Position numbers and translations under genes: made by a program
Source: Phallusia mammillata
Taxonomy: Eukaryota > Chordata > Ascidiacea > Phlebobranchia > Ascidiidae
NCBI GenBank assembly: GCA_003260075.1
Contig: QLIY01000074.1
Coordinates: 62,001-126,000, forward strand
Reading direction: 5' to 3'
DNA length: 64,000 bases
Notes under the pieces: model-generated
What the model was told of the DNA's origin: nothing
Databases searched by the model: none
What the model saw: only the letters and a program-made list of their open reading frames with translations
In this document: positions 27,101-34,079 of the stretch, one piece after another
How positions within the stretch are numbered: position 1 is the stretch's first letter
How the letters are laid out: each line of letters starts with the position of its first letter

Positions 27101-30100
27101 AGTGGGAATGGTCGAGGCGTCAGTGATGTAAGCAGTGTTCTGACGTGACAATGACGGGTTTGTGACGTCATCTGGAAGAGTTGTGACGTCAGACATGAAG
27201 CTCTCGCGGCGTGATTGCGTGGCAGAGATGGACTCGGGTGACAACCAATCAGAAAATAGAGTAACCTCGCCTACAAACATATAAAGCAGTGATTTTCAAG
27301 CTGAATGACGAGAAATTTTTGTGCTGCGAAATGTAAGCTATTTTAAAAGTGCATTTCTAGTGTTTCAGGACTTGATAATGAAATGCCAGCGTGCATGACA
27401 GCGTTTGAAAGCTATTTTTTTATATTTTGTAACAAAAAATTAGTCTTACCCTGCACAATAAAGTTGCAAATTAACTTTCTTTTGCTAACTTCTGTGTGGT
27501 TGACCTGCACATTGTGCCATGGAAAAACTTTGTTATGCGTCGCACAGAGTTGTAAACGGGAAACGGGCCTGAAACTGGAGCCCGAACCCGAAAGTACAAG
27601 CCCGAATCCCAGCACGAACCCGAATCGTTTTTGGAAAGCCCGTTTAGGCCCGAAAGTGTGATTGGCAGGCGTATGCATTAAAGCCTCAGAAAAGACCAAG
27701 ACAACCAGCACATTAGACAATTGGTTTTAAACAAGGCGTTTTTGACATTAGTTCAGGACCAGCAACTAGCTACTTAGCTCGCTAAATTTATTTAAAAAAA
27801 TTTAAGGTACAAAGTGTAAATTCAGGCCCGAATCGAGCCCGTTTTTTTTTACGAAACCAAGCCCGAACCTGGCGCGACTTACAACTCTAGCGTCGCATGC
27901 TTGGAAAGACCAAGCAAAAATGTTGTACCACTTGTAACGTACTAGAATGCCTATTTTTCCTTCAGACACCGCTGTAGCCTTGATGTGGCCAACAGGGCAA
28001 AGATTATTCATTTCCTACTTTAATGGTTTTTGGCCACCTTTAACGTGCAGAGTCACTAACATAACTTGAGCTCTTGGACTTAACGCAAGGCCCTTAAAAA
28101 CGGCGCCATGACTTCACATTGATTTAAGTACCTATCGGTAAGTCAGGATCTGGTTTTGATGTTTTCTGTGGTTCAAAAACCTTTTTGTCAGAAGCGTCTG
28201 AATCTTGATAAGCCGGAGATAAGGAACGTCTGCCATCGGCTGAGAGAGCTGCCATCGATTGTTGTCTAACAATACTTCTTTGTGACTTTATTTCGGGTAT
28301 CTCTGTCAACTGAGATCTGTTAAATATACAATCGGACCGTAAATGTACAAATCTCTTTCGGGCTGTACATGATAGCAAAATAAACTTAACCAGTCAGACA
28401 TGTATAAGACTGGACCTTAAGAAATATATGGCTCTTCCAGTAGATTTTATTACAACAAGCCGACGTTTCGACGTCCCATAAATTGCTGGAAGAGCTGCAT
28501 ATTTTTTATTACATTATGTTATGCCTGGCAGCATCAGCTGGACCTTGTTTCAGAAATGAAAACAAACTGTACCATATTTTGTATCTCTAACTGTAGCACA
28601 TTATTTATATATAGGATGTATAGGATGTATTTAAATGTGTTAAGGCTGGAATGAGTAACACAGTGGTTCCCCAGCTTTTAAAGATTTTTATGATGCTCCC
28701 TTCGCACTATTTTTTTGTCCAATGTTGAAGCTAAACCAGCATACTTTAGCATATTTCGCAGAATTACGATAGGCTTTGGGGAAGGACTGTTTATGGCTTC
28801 ATTGACAAGATTAAAAAACTACACATATATTCGAACAATCGTATTTTGTAAAGAAGCATCGCTCAGCAATTGAAATTCGTGTCCACATTATAATACAGAC
28901 GAATTTGTATTCTTCTCCACATTATACAGACAATCACATACCCAATTTGCCAAGCTTCGTTATGCAACTAACCGAATTGTGCGCTTTACCAGACATTAAC
29001 AAATTCGGTTGTGACCCCTATCCATGCAAATGTAATATGCAATTAACCGGATTCGTCTGTATTAGGGGGGGGGGATTAACCAGACATTAACAAATGCGGT
29101 TGTGACTCCTATCCATGCAAATGTAATATGCAATTAACCGGATTCGTCTGTATTATATATTTACATTCATTCAGTCACATCTGACATCAAATAAAATAAC
29201 AGATGCCTGTAGGTTACTTCCAGAAACGCTGAGTCATATGGCCATAATGACACAATGACGTGAAATTGTGACGTCACCTGCGTCTTGCTTGTTGCATCAG
29301 CATTTGTACACTGCGTTCAGATTCGCTCCAGCTTTGCTGAAACACCGAGGTGGAATCAGCGAAGCACGGGCTTTTTGCCTTCAGGTCATCCGACACTTCG
29401 ACATCGATCCAATCAGTGAAGCCTGTATCGCTGCTGATGCAGATCGAAGGGCGTGACGTCAGAGGGGGTTTCCCGAATACTTTAGCGGGCGGAGAAGTTG
29501 GGGGAGGAGGTTTTGGTTCTTCGGGTTTTTCTTCCTAAAAAAAGTTGAAAAAAGTTGTTTTTAACATTCGTGCGAGTTTGAACTGTTTATTACATTTATG
29601 ACTTGGCGTTCTAAAGTTACAATAAATGTTACAAGTAAGCGAAATAACACAGTCAACGATTTTACAACAGCACAAAATAATAAAAGTTACTTCAACAAAG
29701 ACAAACAAGTTTCATTTACAAGATAATTGAAGGTAATAAAACACAAAAACAAACTGTAAAAACTTAGGTACACACATACTTGAAAAGTAGCTTAAAACTT
29801 ATAACAAAATTGCATAAAAGTTACATACATAATGTATTCATTTTATTACTTTGGCGACGTTGCATTATTTTTTTGATGATCACAAACAGTTTTCGAAATG
29901 TCTGAATAATAAAATTAATACGTTTTATGCAACTAACGTGCAATTTTGTTCCTACTTCAGTCTTCAACCATAAAAAAGCTAAGTGCATAAAATACAATGT
30001 ATTCGTTGCTACGCCTTTTAGGTGACATAAAAAGATAGAACTACAAGACAACCTACCTGCACGACAGATACATTACTCAGTTGACGCGAGATTGAGACGA

Positions 30101-33100
30101 ACGATTCTGCGTTGTCTTGATACGCCCCAACACGAGAGGTCGCCGTTGAGCTAAAACTCTGCAACGAAATGTTTATGTTGTTTTCCAAAGGGATGACACA
30201 ACACAGATTTCGCTTAAAAAATCAGCAATAACATAATTTGTTTGTGACTTACGAAAGTACATTGGGAAAGTCCTCTGGATCTGTTAGACCTCAAACTTCG
30301 AATTGCTTCTTCGTCATAACTCTCTCGACTGTCAATGCTTCTCTCTTCCTCCTCTATCGCTTTGGATTGTTCTGTGGATGAGATGTAAAGGTGATCAAAA
30401 TAACGACTATAATCCTAAAGCTTAAACAAAAGTTCTTGGATGGCGGTTTAGGCCAATTGTTTGTTTAAATCATTGGTTCTTAACCTGGGTTCGATCGTTT
30501 GGCAACGCTACATCAGGGGTTGGACGAAGGTATTTTGAAGTACAGAGACGCAAATGTTTTGATTAAACTATAGAGTTATGTCGCTAAAAAGAGCAATTTT
30601 TATTTGCAAGATGGCAAAACATTGGAAGGTTGTAACTAGGTTATATTTAAAGCAACAAAGAACACTGCGCACATTGTTCATAAGAATTATAGAATTATAT
30701 TTATTCACAGCAGAGAAATGTGACAATTTGCAGCGTCAAAACATTTGTTGGCCGACAACACATGTAAATTACTACAATTCGGTTACCTTTATCGATACAG
30801 CAGTAGGGATACAAAAAAGTTGTGCGACAACTCAAGGGGGTAGGAGTACCAAAAAAGTAAAGAACCATAGCACTACGTCCAAGGCTAAGATTTTGCCGAA
30901 ATCAGTATTTACTTCATCCAGCCCAGTTTTTCATTTAAAATGATATTCGATCTGGTCTATTCGGTTATGGGGAGAAATGGAAATCCCAGCGGTACAATAT
31001 CATTTTCCGGCTCCTGTTTAAAGAGCAACCGCAATATCCTCGCCTCTGGAATTCGATGGGACCAAGTCAACATATTGTAAGTGAAATCAAACACAAGTTC
31101 AACGACTATTGACTGTTCCAGTGATGATATATCGTTTCGTTTTCAGTGGTTGGTATTTGGTTTGATTTTATGTGCGCGTTTCGTTTTGGTAGACATAGGC
31201 TATTTTCGGAACGAAATATACAAATAAGCCAGTCATTTGGAGTTAAATTTTTGAAATATTTTGGACTAAAACGCGTAATTGTGAACAACTTCAATTGGTT
31301 TCCAGTTGCCGTAAGTATGGTTTATCTAGTCACATTCTAGTGGTTCTTGTTTTTCTGGGGATTTTACAGAATTATCAAATTTATTTTGCAACCAAAAATT
31401 TTATTTTTCATGACGAAACATGTGTAATGGGTCAACGCGTATCAAAAAAGGAGTGGTGCGCAATAAATAACCTAATAACCTATAGTTATTGATAAGAAAC
31501 AGATTTCGGAAAAACATAATTATCCAAATGTTCCACTTGTAACATTGCAAAAACATTAAACAGTAAAAAGTAATAATTTGTACGTTGTTGTTGTTTAGAT
31601 AATTTGATACCATTATCGGTTACCCTTATTCAACATGACCGATACAAATGTATTTAACGTATGCCATAAATACCACTTCACCTACGGGCCACACGAGTCG
31701 TTATAAGCTTATTGAGATAAATCGATTTTCTAATGTTGATGCATTCCCTGCTGGCCAGAATATATGTAAACGAGGCAATCGTTACAGGCACTTGAGTGGT
31801 ATTGTAGAGCTCTTGGTTGTCTAAAAGCTAATGAAAGAGCTGGTGGCCCGCGAACAGTTATTATCCGTGTAATTCAATGTTTTTCTGCACTGTGCTAGTT
31901 TCAAGTAGCGTTCAGAGGTTTGACATTTGAACTTTAAATGGGGGTGCGTTCTACCGCAAAATATATTAACTTGCAACTATATTTAGTTTTTAGCGTGTTG
32001 GCTCTCCTGCTTAACTATTTTTCGTGGGTAACAAATGTTTTTTTACACTGGCAAATAGCACTACACTAATTTAGCCGTACTTAAAATGATAGAACCTTAA
32101 TATTACCATGTCGGATATTCCATAATAAACATTAAAGCAAGTACAGTACGGCACAAACCAAAGAGAGTTCAAACGGTATGTACAAACTTGTAATAATAGC
32201 CTACTTGGGCAAGCCTAATATACAACTAGAGATGTTAATTAACTGGCTGGATTAGTTATCCACCTTATTACACTTGAGAATGGCATTTTGGTAAATGCAG
32301 TCTATGTGCTATGTAAAATGCAGTTTTCCCATTTTGTACCAACAGGTCTCATTAGGAAAACCTATTTGGCTGGCATAAATTAACGTTTGCATATTACATA
32401 GCACATTTATAACATGACTTTTGTCCGCCTTAAAGATGCAAACAGTCAAATGTCAGCTACAAAACTTATTCAGAAGGCTAGACTTTATCCAATTCCTGTT
32501 ACAAGCGTTCAAAGTTATAAAGGCCAGAAGCCTATAATAGGCTAGCAATCGGTAACTAGCCATATAAACAGCTACCAAATGTAGCTTCATATACTGTCTC
32601 ATCTTCTACACAATATTTCAAATAAAGTTACACGGAAAACACTGACAGAAACAAGTCCAAAGTGGAACAAAAAAACAACAAGAAATTACCTTCAAACGCC
32701 AAACTAACTCTTCTTTCATGTTGTCGCAAGAGCCTCCTTCGCAGGTGTTCCACAATAATCTTGTCGTTGTGTCGACTAACACGCCTTGCAGGAAGATTCC
32801 AATGCCCTTCCTCGTTCTGCAAAGCGCAACTTGCCTTTAGCAATGCAATAAAACGTTGCCAGAACTGTTTGGCTGTTTACGCTGCAAAATACTACAGTGC
32901 TTTCGCTGTTGTTTTCTCCAGTTCAGCCTGTATTCGATATTCAGTCGTCTGATAAACGGTCATTATGATGTAACAATGCAGTAAACAAATTTATGTTTAA
33001 ATATTGCCAACGGGCGTTTTTAGTCAAAAGAAACTGTTCAAACACTCCGTACAATTTAAGTGTACCTGCTTATAAATTTGTTTCTGTTAATTGTATTTGC

Positions 33101-34079
33101 GTAAATAGAAGAACTTAATTATCCGTACTTTAGGCGTAATCGTTGACGTTGCTTAACAGTGTAAAAATTTATTCACAGCCAACTGCAAGAAGTCTGTTTT
33201 GTTTAAAAAAGTTTGATCGAAATGGTCAACATGTGGCTTAAAATTACAGTTCCTCTGATGGAATTGAAAGCACTTCACACAAAAACCACAGGTTATAAAG
33301 ACAGTAAATATCGCTGCCATTAAATCCGAAATAGGGGCAGCATATTTTGAGTTAGTTAACTATCATGTACTATGTTATGTTTACCAGCGCTACATCAAAT
33401 TTCAGGACATTACAAACCACAAGCACAGCAATTTCATATGTCATGTACATATCATACTAAGATAAGGACTAACCGCAACAGAAGTACGCCGACCGTTGAG
33501 TTTGGGAAGCTTTAATGGCAACTTATCTTCATTTTCTGTACTATTCCTTTTAGTTTGTGAGCCATTCATAAACACAGCTATGCTTTTAGCCCTTGCACGG
33601 GTGCTGATTGTTGGTCGTCGCTCCGTGTTGTAAGAAGCGTTGATTGGGGGCAAAATTATCGCCTTGCGGGCATTTGGGTGCACAGAATGCCGCCGACTGG
33701 CCTCTAGAACCTGGGGTTGAATACATGTACAGTACATACAATAAGGAAAAGTTTGTGAAACAAACCTTCACACTTCAAAAGCACAAACTTAAGCTACAGC
33801 GGCAAAATTCAAATTCAATTAATTCGTATCACCGATGTGTTTGTCCCAAAACAGATATTTTTCTCAAATTCGTTGAATATTTTTCAGCGTTTTCGGGAAA
33901 AGTAGCTCGAAATTGAATAGAATTTTACATCGCAAGATGATTAAAATACAAGTAATGCTGAAAGATTCAAATGAAATAGCCTAAATTAAACTCAAATAGC
34001 TTACCCCGATTCGAAGTGCTTCTTCCAACGCCATTTGTCTACTCTGTCGTCGCTGCATGGTCTGTATAGCGTGCTCCAT
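1773..34079 (-). CDS. NACHT and WD-repeat protein, NWD1/NWD2-like, 36 exons
   Basis: I joined 36 exons by splice sites and phase: 34079-34005, 33710-33474, 32816-32690, 30371-30253, 30158-30057, 29534-29278, 28316-28132, 27270-27072, 26735-26624, 26443-26171, 24876-24699, 24093-23992, 23437-23269, 22024-21816, 20637-20426, 19961-19761, 19699-19572, 18824-18690, 18040-16838, 16460-16303, 15665-15481, 14653-14445, 13270-13087, 12099-11980, 10818-10667, 9831-9651, 9155-8988, 8338-8200, 7382-7217, 6054-5865, 5382-5206, 4789-4688, 4384-4154, 3752-3533, 2873-2689, 1988-1773. The sum is 7206 nt, giving 2401 residues plus TAA. The start ATG sits in AAAACCATGG with an in-frame TAA 12 bases upstream. 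Order: extension (1-471), DUF4062-like region (about 472-780), NACHT ATPase with P-loop GECGVGKSS (about 969-977) and Walker B LFVFLDNLD (about 1088-1096), helical part, then WD repeats (about 1620-2330). NWD proteins are cytosolic STAND-type signalling ATPases; the partner here is unknown. Vertebrate NWD1/NWD2 are about 1560-1740 residues, so this one is longer. The acceptor of exon 8338-8200 is lost in a gap. Minor uncertainty remains at the 9831 and 2873 acceptors. Confidence 0.87.
1871..2130. repeat. Allelic overlap duplicating the last exon of the NWD-like gene
   Basis: 1871-1994 is repeated at 2007-2130 around a gap at 1995-2006. The left copy carries the stop codon and the right copy carries the intron and acceptor. 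They are one exon: the coding part is complete at 1773-1988, and the 2007-2128 part is the same bases again. Confidence 0.85.
2258..2437. mobile_element. hAT-like MITE of the CAGTGGTGGGATTCAG type
   Basis: Left end CAGTGCTCGGATTCAGCCGG, right end ATCCCACCACTG. Flanks are CATACAGC and CATACAAC (7 of 8). 180 bp, with an interior shared with 53598-53776. Confidence 0.7.
3102..3235 (+). repeat. Dispersed SINE-like repeat copy
   Basis: It shares ATAACTGGGATCAGCCCTGA, the CCTTGCCATATGGTGGTGAA block and GGCCCTGGCGTACTGTGATT with the other copies. The order is rearranged or internally deleted. Intronic in the NWD-like gene. Confidence 0.5.
4427..4565. mobile_element. Short TIR element (CAGACxAAyCTGGT ends)
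   Basis: CAGACTAACCTGGTAAATCG at the left and CCAGATTCGTCTG at the right are inverted copies, flanked by TA. Intronic. A longer relative lies at 28896-29060. Confidence 0.55.
4933..5069. repeat. Dispersed SINE-like repeat with internal palindrome
   Basis: TACGCCAGGCCTATTGAAGG (4982) is inverted at 5043-5063 (CATTCAATAGGCCTGGCGTA). It shares its core with 3102-3235, 10162-10455 and 21247-21380. Confidence 0.6.
6195..6785. repeat. Allelic overlap around a 10-base gap (6519-6528)
   Basis: 6195-6518 (which itself contains the 79-base gap) is repeated at 6529-6785. Both copies share CTTTCACAAGGCACCAAGCA and end at AATGCTTGGGATTC. Confidence 0.85.
6328..6406. other. Scaffold gap written as 79 G
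   Basis: A G run in the intron between exons 29 and 30. The second allelic copy at 6529-6785 continues through the same point: after TTTGCTCT it reads only about 15-17 bases (ctactgcgcttatacga) before GACTTTTTTTCCC. The gap therefore stands for far fewer real bases than its length. Confidence 0.85.
8200..8338 (-). CDS. WD exon 28 with its 3' splice site lost in a scaffold gap
   Basis: The exon encodes VDVFVNRLGSHVIALCKGQL and a WD end (VWNVETGKHQH), and has a good donor (G|gttagt). On its 5' side the coding bases run straight into a 60-base G run (8339-8398), so no acceptor AG is visible. The frame at the first visible base (GTC) is phase 0. That agrees with the preceding exon, so few or no coding bases appear to be missing. 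Confidence 0.7.
8339..8398. other. Scaffold gap written as 60 G
   Basis: It abuts the 5' end of coding exon 8338-8200 and hides its acceptor. Poly-proline reading frames across it are artefacts. Confidence 0.85.
9329..9499. mobile_element. pogo/Tigger-like MITE
   Basis: The left end CAGTGCACCTCGGTTAATCC pairs with the right end GGATAAACCTAGGATTACTATG. It is flanked by TA. No coding capacity; intronic in the NWD-like gene. Confidence 0.65.
9840..10131. repeat. Allelic overlap around a 10-base gap (9982-9991)
   Basis: 9840-9981 recurs at 9992-10131 with substitutions and a small deletion. It is intronic. Confidence 0.75.
10162..10455 (-). repeat. tRNA-derived SINE-like repeat, partly duplicated across a gap
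   Basis: On the minus strand it opens with GGGTTTGAATCCCACC, a good polymerase III B box, followed by the family core (AGCCTACGCCTTGTCATATG, ATTCGGTAT, AGGCCTGGCGTA). It ends towards GGGCTGATCCCAGTTATGAA. A 10-base gap (10319-10328) splits it and repeats about 85 bp. Confidence 0.6.
10737..12004. repeat. Allelic overlap carrying part of exon 25, around a gap at 11492-11501
   Basis: 10737-11491 corresponds to 11502-12004. The left copy has the 3' splice side of exon 25 and a complete hAT element (10927-11261). The right copy lacks the element, has an extra segment of about 80 bp (about 11640-11720), and carries a partial second copy of exon 25 (about 11502-11583). Only 10818-10667 should be counted as the exon. 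Confidence 0.8.
10927..11261 (+). mobile_element. hAT-like element, 8-bp target duplication GATTAAAG
   Basis: It starts CAGTGGTTCCCAAAC and ends GGGAGCCACTG. The duplication GATTAAAG lies at 10919-10926 and 11262-11269. 335 bp. The interior (TAGACCACTAGGCCAACATG, TTTATGACCTCATAGTTAG) matches the reverse complement of 15721-16038. The allelic copy near 11760 lacks it. Confidence 0.85.
12065..12680. repeat. Allelic overlap around a gap (12363-12372)
   Basis: 12065-12362 recurs at 12373-12680, including the first bases of exon 24 (VWDLYTG side). Substitutions are scattered. Confidence 0.8.
12694..12967. repeat. Allelic overlap around a gap (12829-12838)
   Basis: 12694-12828 recurs at 12839-12967 with few changes. 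Intronic. Confidence 0.8.
13504..13850. repeat. Allelic overlap within a locally repetitive intron, gap at 13670-13679
   Basis: 13504-13669 recurs at 13680-13850. In addition the intron holds a true degenerate repeat of roughly 100 bp built on ATTCTAGAAtAGTTTAATCG-like and CCTTAATTTTAA-like blocks between about 13440 and 13990, which is independent of the gap. Confidence 0.7.
14732..15169. mobile_element. hAT-like element of the CAGGGGTCGGCAACC type
   Basis: The left end CAGGGGTCGGCAACC pairs with a right end TTGACCCCTG. Flanks are GTCCAGAC and GTCCAGAA (7 of 8). It is interrupted by a gap and an allelic overlap (14971-14981). Confidence 0.7.
14849..15104. repeat. Allelic overlap inside a hAT element, gap at 14971-14981
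   Basis: 14849-14970 recurs at 14982-15104 inside the hAT-like element 14732-15169, so the element is shorter than its coordinates suggest. Confidence 0.75.
15721..16038 (-). mobile_element. hAT-like non-autonomous element with perfect 8-bp target duplication
   Basis: Ends CAGTGGTTCCCAAAC and GGGAACCACTG are inverted copies. The flanks are GGGTAATA on both sides (15713-15720 and 16039-16046). 318 bp. It lies in the intron between exons 20 and 21 of the NWD-like gene. It is the same family as 10927-11261 but in the opposite orientation. Confidence 0.85.
16838..19699 (-). other. NACHT NTPase core of the NWD-like protein
   Basis: Exon 17 carries FYGRDDVIKVMRSYLRS, the FxGRxxxLxxLxxYL lead-in. 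Exon 18 (18824-18690) carries KPLVVYGECGVGKSSILA, a complete Walker A loop with the catalytic Lys. Exon 19 (18040-16838, 1203 bp, by far the longest) carries SIGVTGESAQPRTLLSGIC, matching the GTSxxSxxxxxLLxxLC element of NWD proteins. It also holds the Walker B LFVFLDNLDAI and WLPDRLPKFVKLIVSMNG. Exon 21 has NYEWLLAKIRG and exon 22 has LRLLAESLYLSKFVLQNDP, typical of the helical region after NACHT in NWD1. All key residues are present, so the ATPase is likely active. Confidence 0.88.
18126..18423. mobile_element. hAT-like element, target duplication CGCTAAGC
   Basis: Ends CAGTGGTTCTCAATC and GAGAACCACTG. Perfect 8-bp flanks at 18118-18125 and 18424-18431. 298 bp, intronic, just upstream of the acceptor side of the long NACHT exon. 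It belongs to a different subfamily from the two above (GCGTACCACCTG interior). Confidence 0.85.
20001..20172. mobile_element. pogo/Tigger-like MITE
   Basis: The left end CAGTAAACCTCGGTTAAACC pairs with GGATTGACCGAGGTTTGCTG at the right, close to the CAGTxxAACCTCGxTTATCCG ends known from Tigger elements. TA on the left flank. 172 bp. Confidence 0.75.
20712..20957. repeat. Fold-back (long inverted repeat) element
   Basis: The arm at 20712-20803 (AATTTGAGCTCTTCCCGCAG... CCTTCATCAGGGTAATGACA) is repeated inverted at about 20862-20957, around a loop of about 58 bp. The arms match over about 90 bp with few mismatches. Related fragments occur near 28430-28520 and 37440-37700 (GACGTTTCGAyGT..., CTTCAGG). 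Such arms resemble ends of Penelope-like elements, an inference from memory. Confidence 0.65.
21076..21135. other. Scaffold gap written as 60 G
   Basis: It lies in the intron between exons 14 and 15. A short repeat (ccacaccatcatataacac) occurs twice immediately to its right (21142-21192). Confidence 0.85.
21247..21380. repeat. Dispersed SINE-like repeat copy
   Basis: It shares CATAACTGGGATCAGCCCTG, GATCATGGCATACTCA and ATACCGAATCAGCCGGTCAC with the copies at 3102, 4933 and 10162. Confidence 0.5.
21511..21853. repeat. Allelic overlap duplicating the 3' end of exon 14, gap at 21678-21687
   Basis: 21511-21677 recurs at 21688-21853. The left copy includes a second, partial copy of the end of exon 14 (about 21635-21677). 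The complete exon is 22024-21816. Confidence 0.8.
21989..22760. repeat. Allelic overlap with a hAT insertion in one copy, gap at 22271-22280
   Basis: 21989-22270 corresponds to 22281-22760. The right copy carries an insertion (22483-22700). Divergence is visible throughout. The right copy includes part of the exon 14 5' side as well. Confidence 0.75.
22483..22700. mobile_element. hAT-like element present in only one allelic copy
   Basis: Starts CAGTGGTTCCCAACAGGGG and ends GGTTGGAAACCACTG, 218 bp. The flanks are GACCAGAC and GATTAGAT. The empty site in the other allelic copy (about 22192-22199) reads GATTAGAC, so the duplication has since diverged. Confidence 0.75.
23625..23712 (+). repeat. 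GACTCT/GACTTTGA microsatellite
   Basis: Degenerate hexamer run (ACTCCGACCCTGA..., then TGACTCTGACTCTGACTC). Intronic. Confidence 0.65.
23992..24093 (-). CDS. Ser/Thr-rich phase-1 cassette exon (exon 12 of the NWD-like gene)
   Basis: This 102-bp exon lies between exons 11 and 13 with acceptor TTGTCAG and donor gtaagt. It is phase 1 on both sides, so skipping it keeps the frame. It encodes STVSSQVNEQLVTSSNASE followed by SKPNSDTRTPSSPS, a low-complexity Ser/Thr linker with N-glycosylation-like NAS. Because it is symmetric it may be an alternative cassette. The evidence is the open frame, matching phase and good splice sites; homology cannot support a linker like this. Confidence 0.55.
25236..26011. 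mobile_element. hAT-like element, 776 bp, target duplication CGTTATAC
   Basis: Ends CAGTGGTTCCCAACCGGGG and GGTTGGGAACCACTG. Perfect 8-bp flanks at 25228-25235 and 26012-26019. It contains GGGGAGGAATTTC-type blocks at the left, shared with the shorter element at 22483, and no transposase frame. It may include a nested repeat near 25370-25560. Confidence 0.85.
27545..27889. mobile_element. Small terminal-inverted-repeat element, target duplication GCGTCGCA
   Basis: Ends CAGAGTTGTAA and TTACAACTCTA. Perfect 8-bp flanks at 27537-27544 and 27890-27897. The 345-bp interior is full of CCCGAACC/AGGCCCGAA blocks. Pieces of the same family occur near 8650-8740, 53840-54060 and 60330-60500. Confidence 0.8.
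28896..29152. mobile_element. TIR element (CAGACGAAT ends) split by a scaffold gap
   Basis: It begins CAGACGAATTTG at 28896 and ends AACCGGATTCGTCTG at about 29060. A 10-base gap (29065-29074) follows, and the end of the element is then repeated (29075-29152) as an allelic overlap. Confidence 0.55.

Larger units (their letters stand above)
26624..34079 (-). other. N-terminal extension of the NWD-like protein (exons 1-9)
   Basis: Nine exons encode about 471 residues ahead of the first recognisable domain. The composition is rich in Ser, Arg, Glu, Gln and Pro. Basic stretches (EHLRRRLLRQHERRV in exon 3) and an acidic stretch (KAIEEEERSIDS in exon 4) are followed by a proline run (KPEEPKPPPPTSPP in exon 6). 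It looks mostly disordered. All exon junctions keep phase with GT-AG sites. The vertebrate NWD1/NWD2 I know start close to the DUF4062-like segment, so this extension is either lineage-specific or a neighbouring gene fused by my model. Phase continuity and the lack of an ATG or stop break between exons 9 and 10 favour one gene. Confidence 0.7.

Noticed and set aside
30578-30943. 121-codon plus-strand frame inside the NWD-like gene
   Set aside because: It lies in an intron near a hAT-like end (TGGTTCTTAACC) and has no recognisable domain. The start is a weak match and no splice partners are seen.
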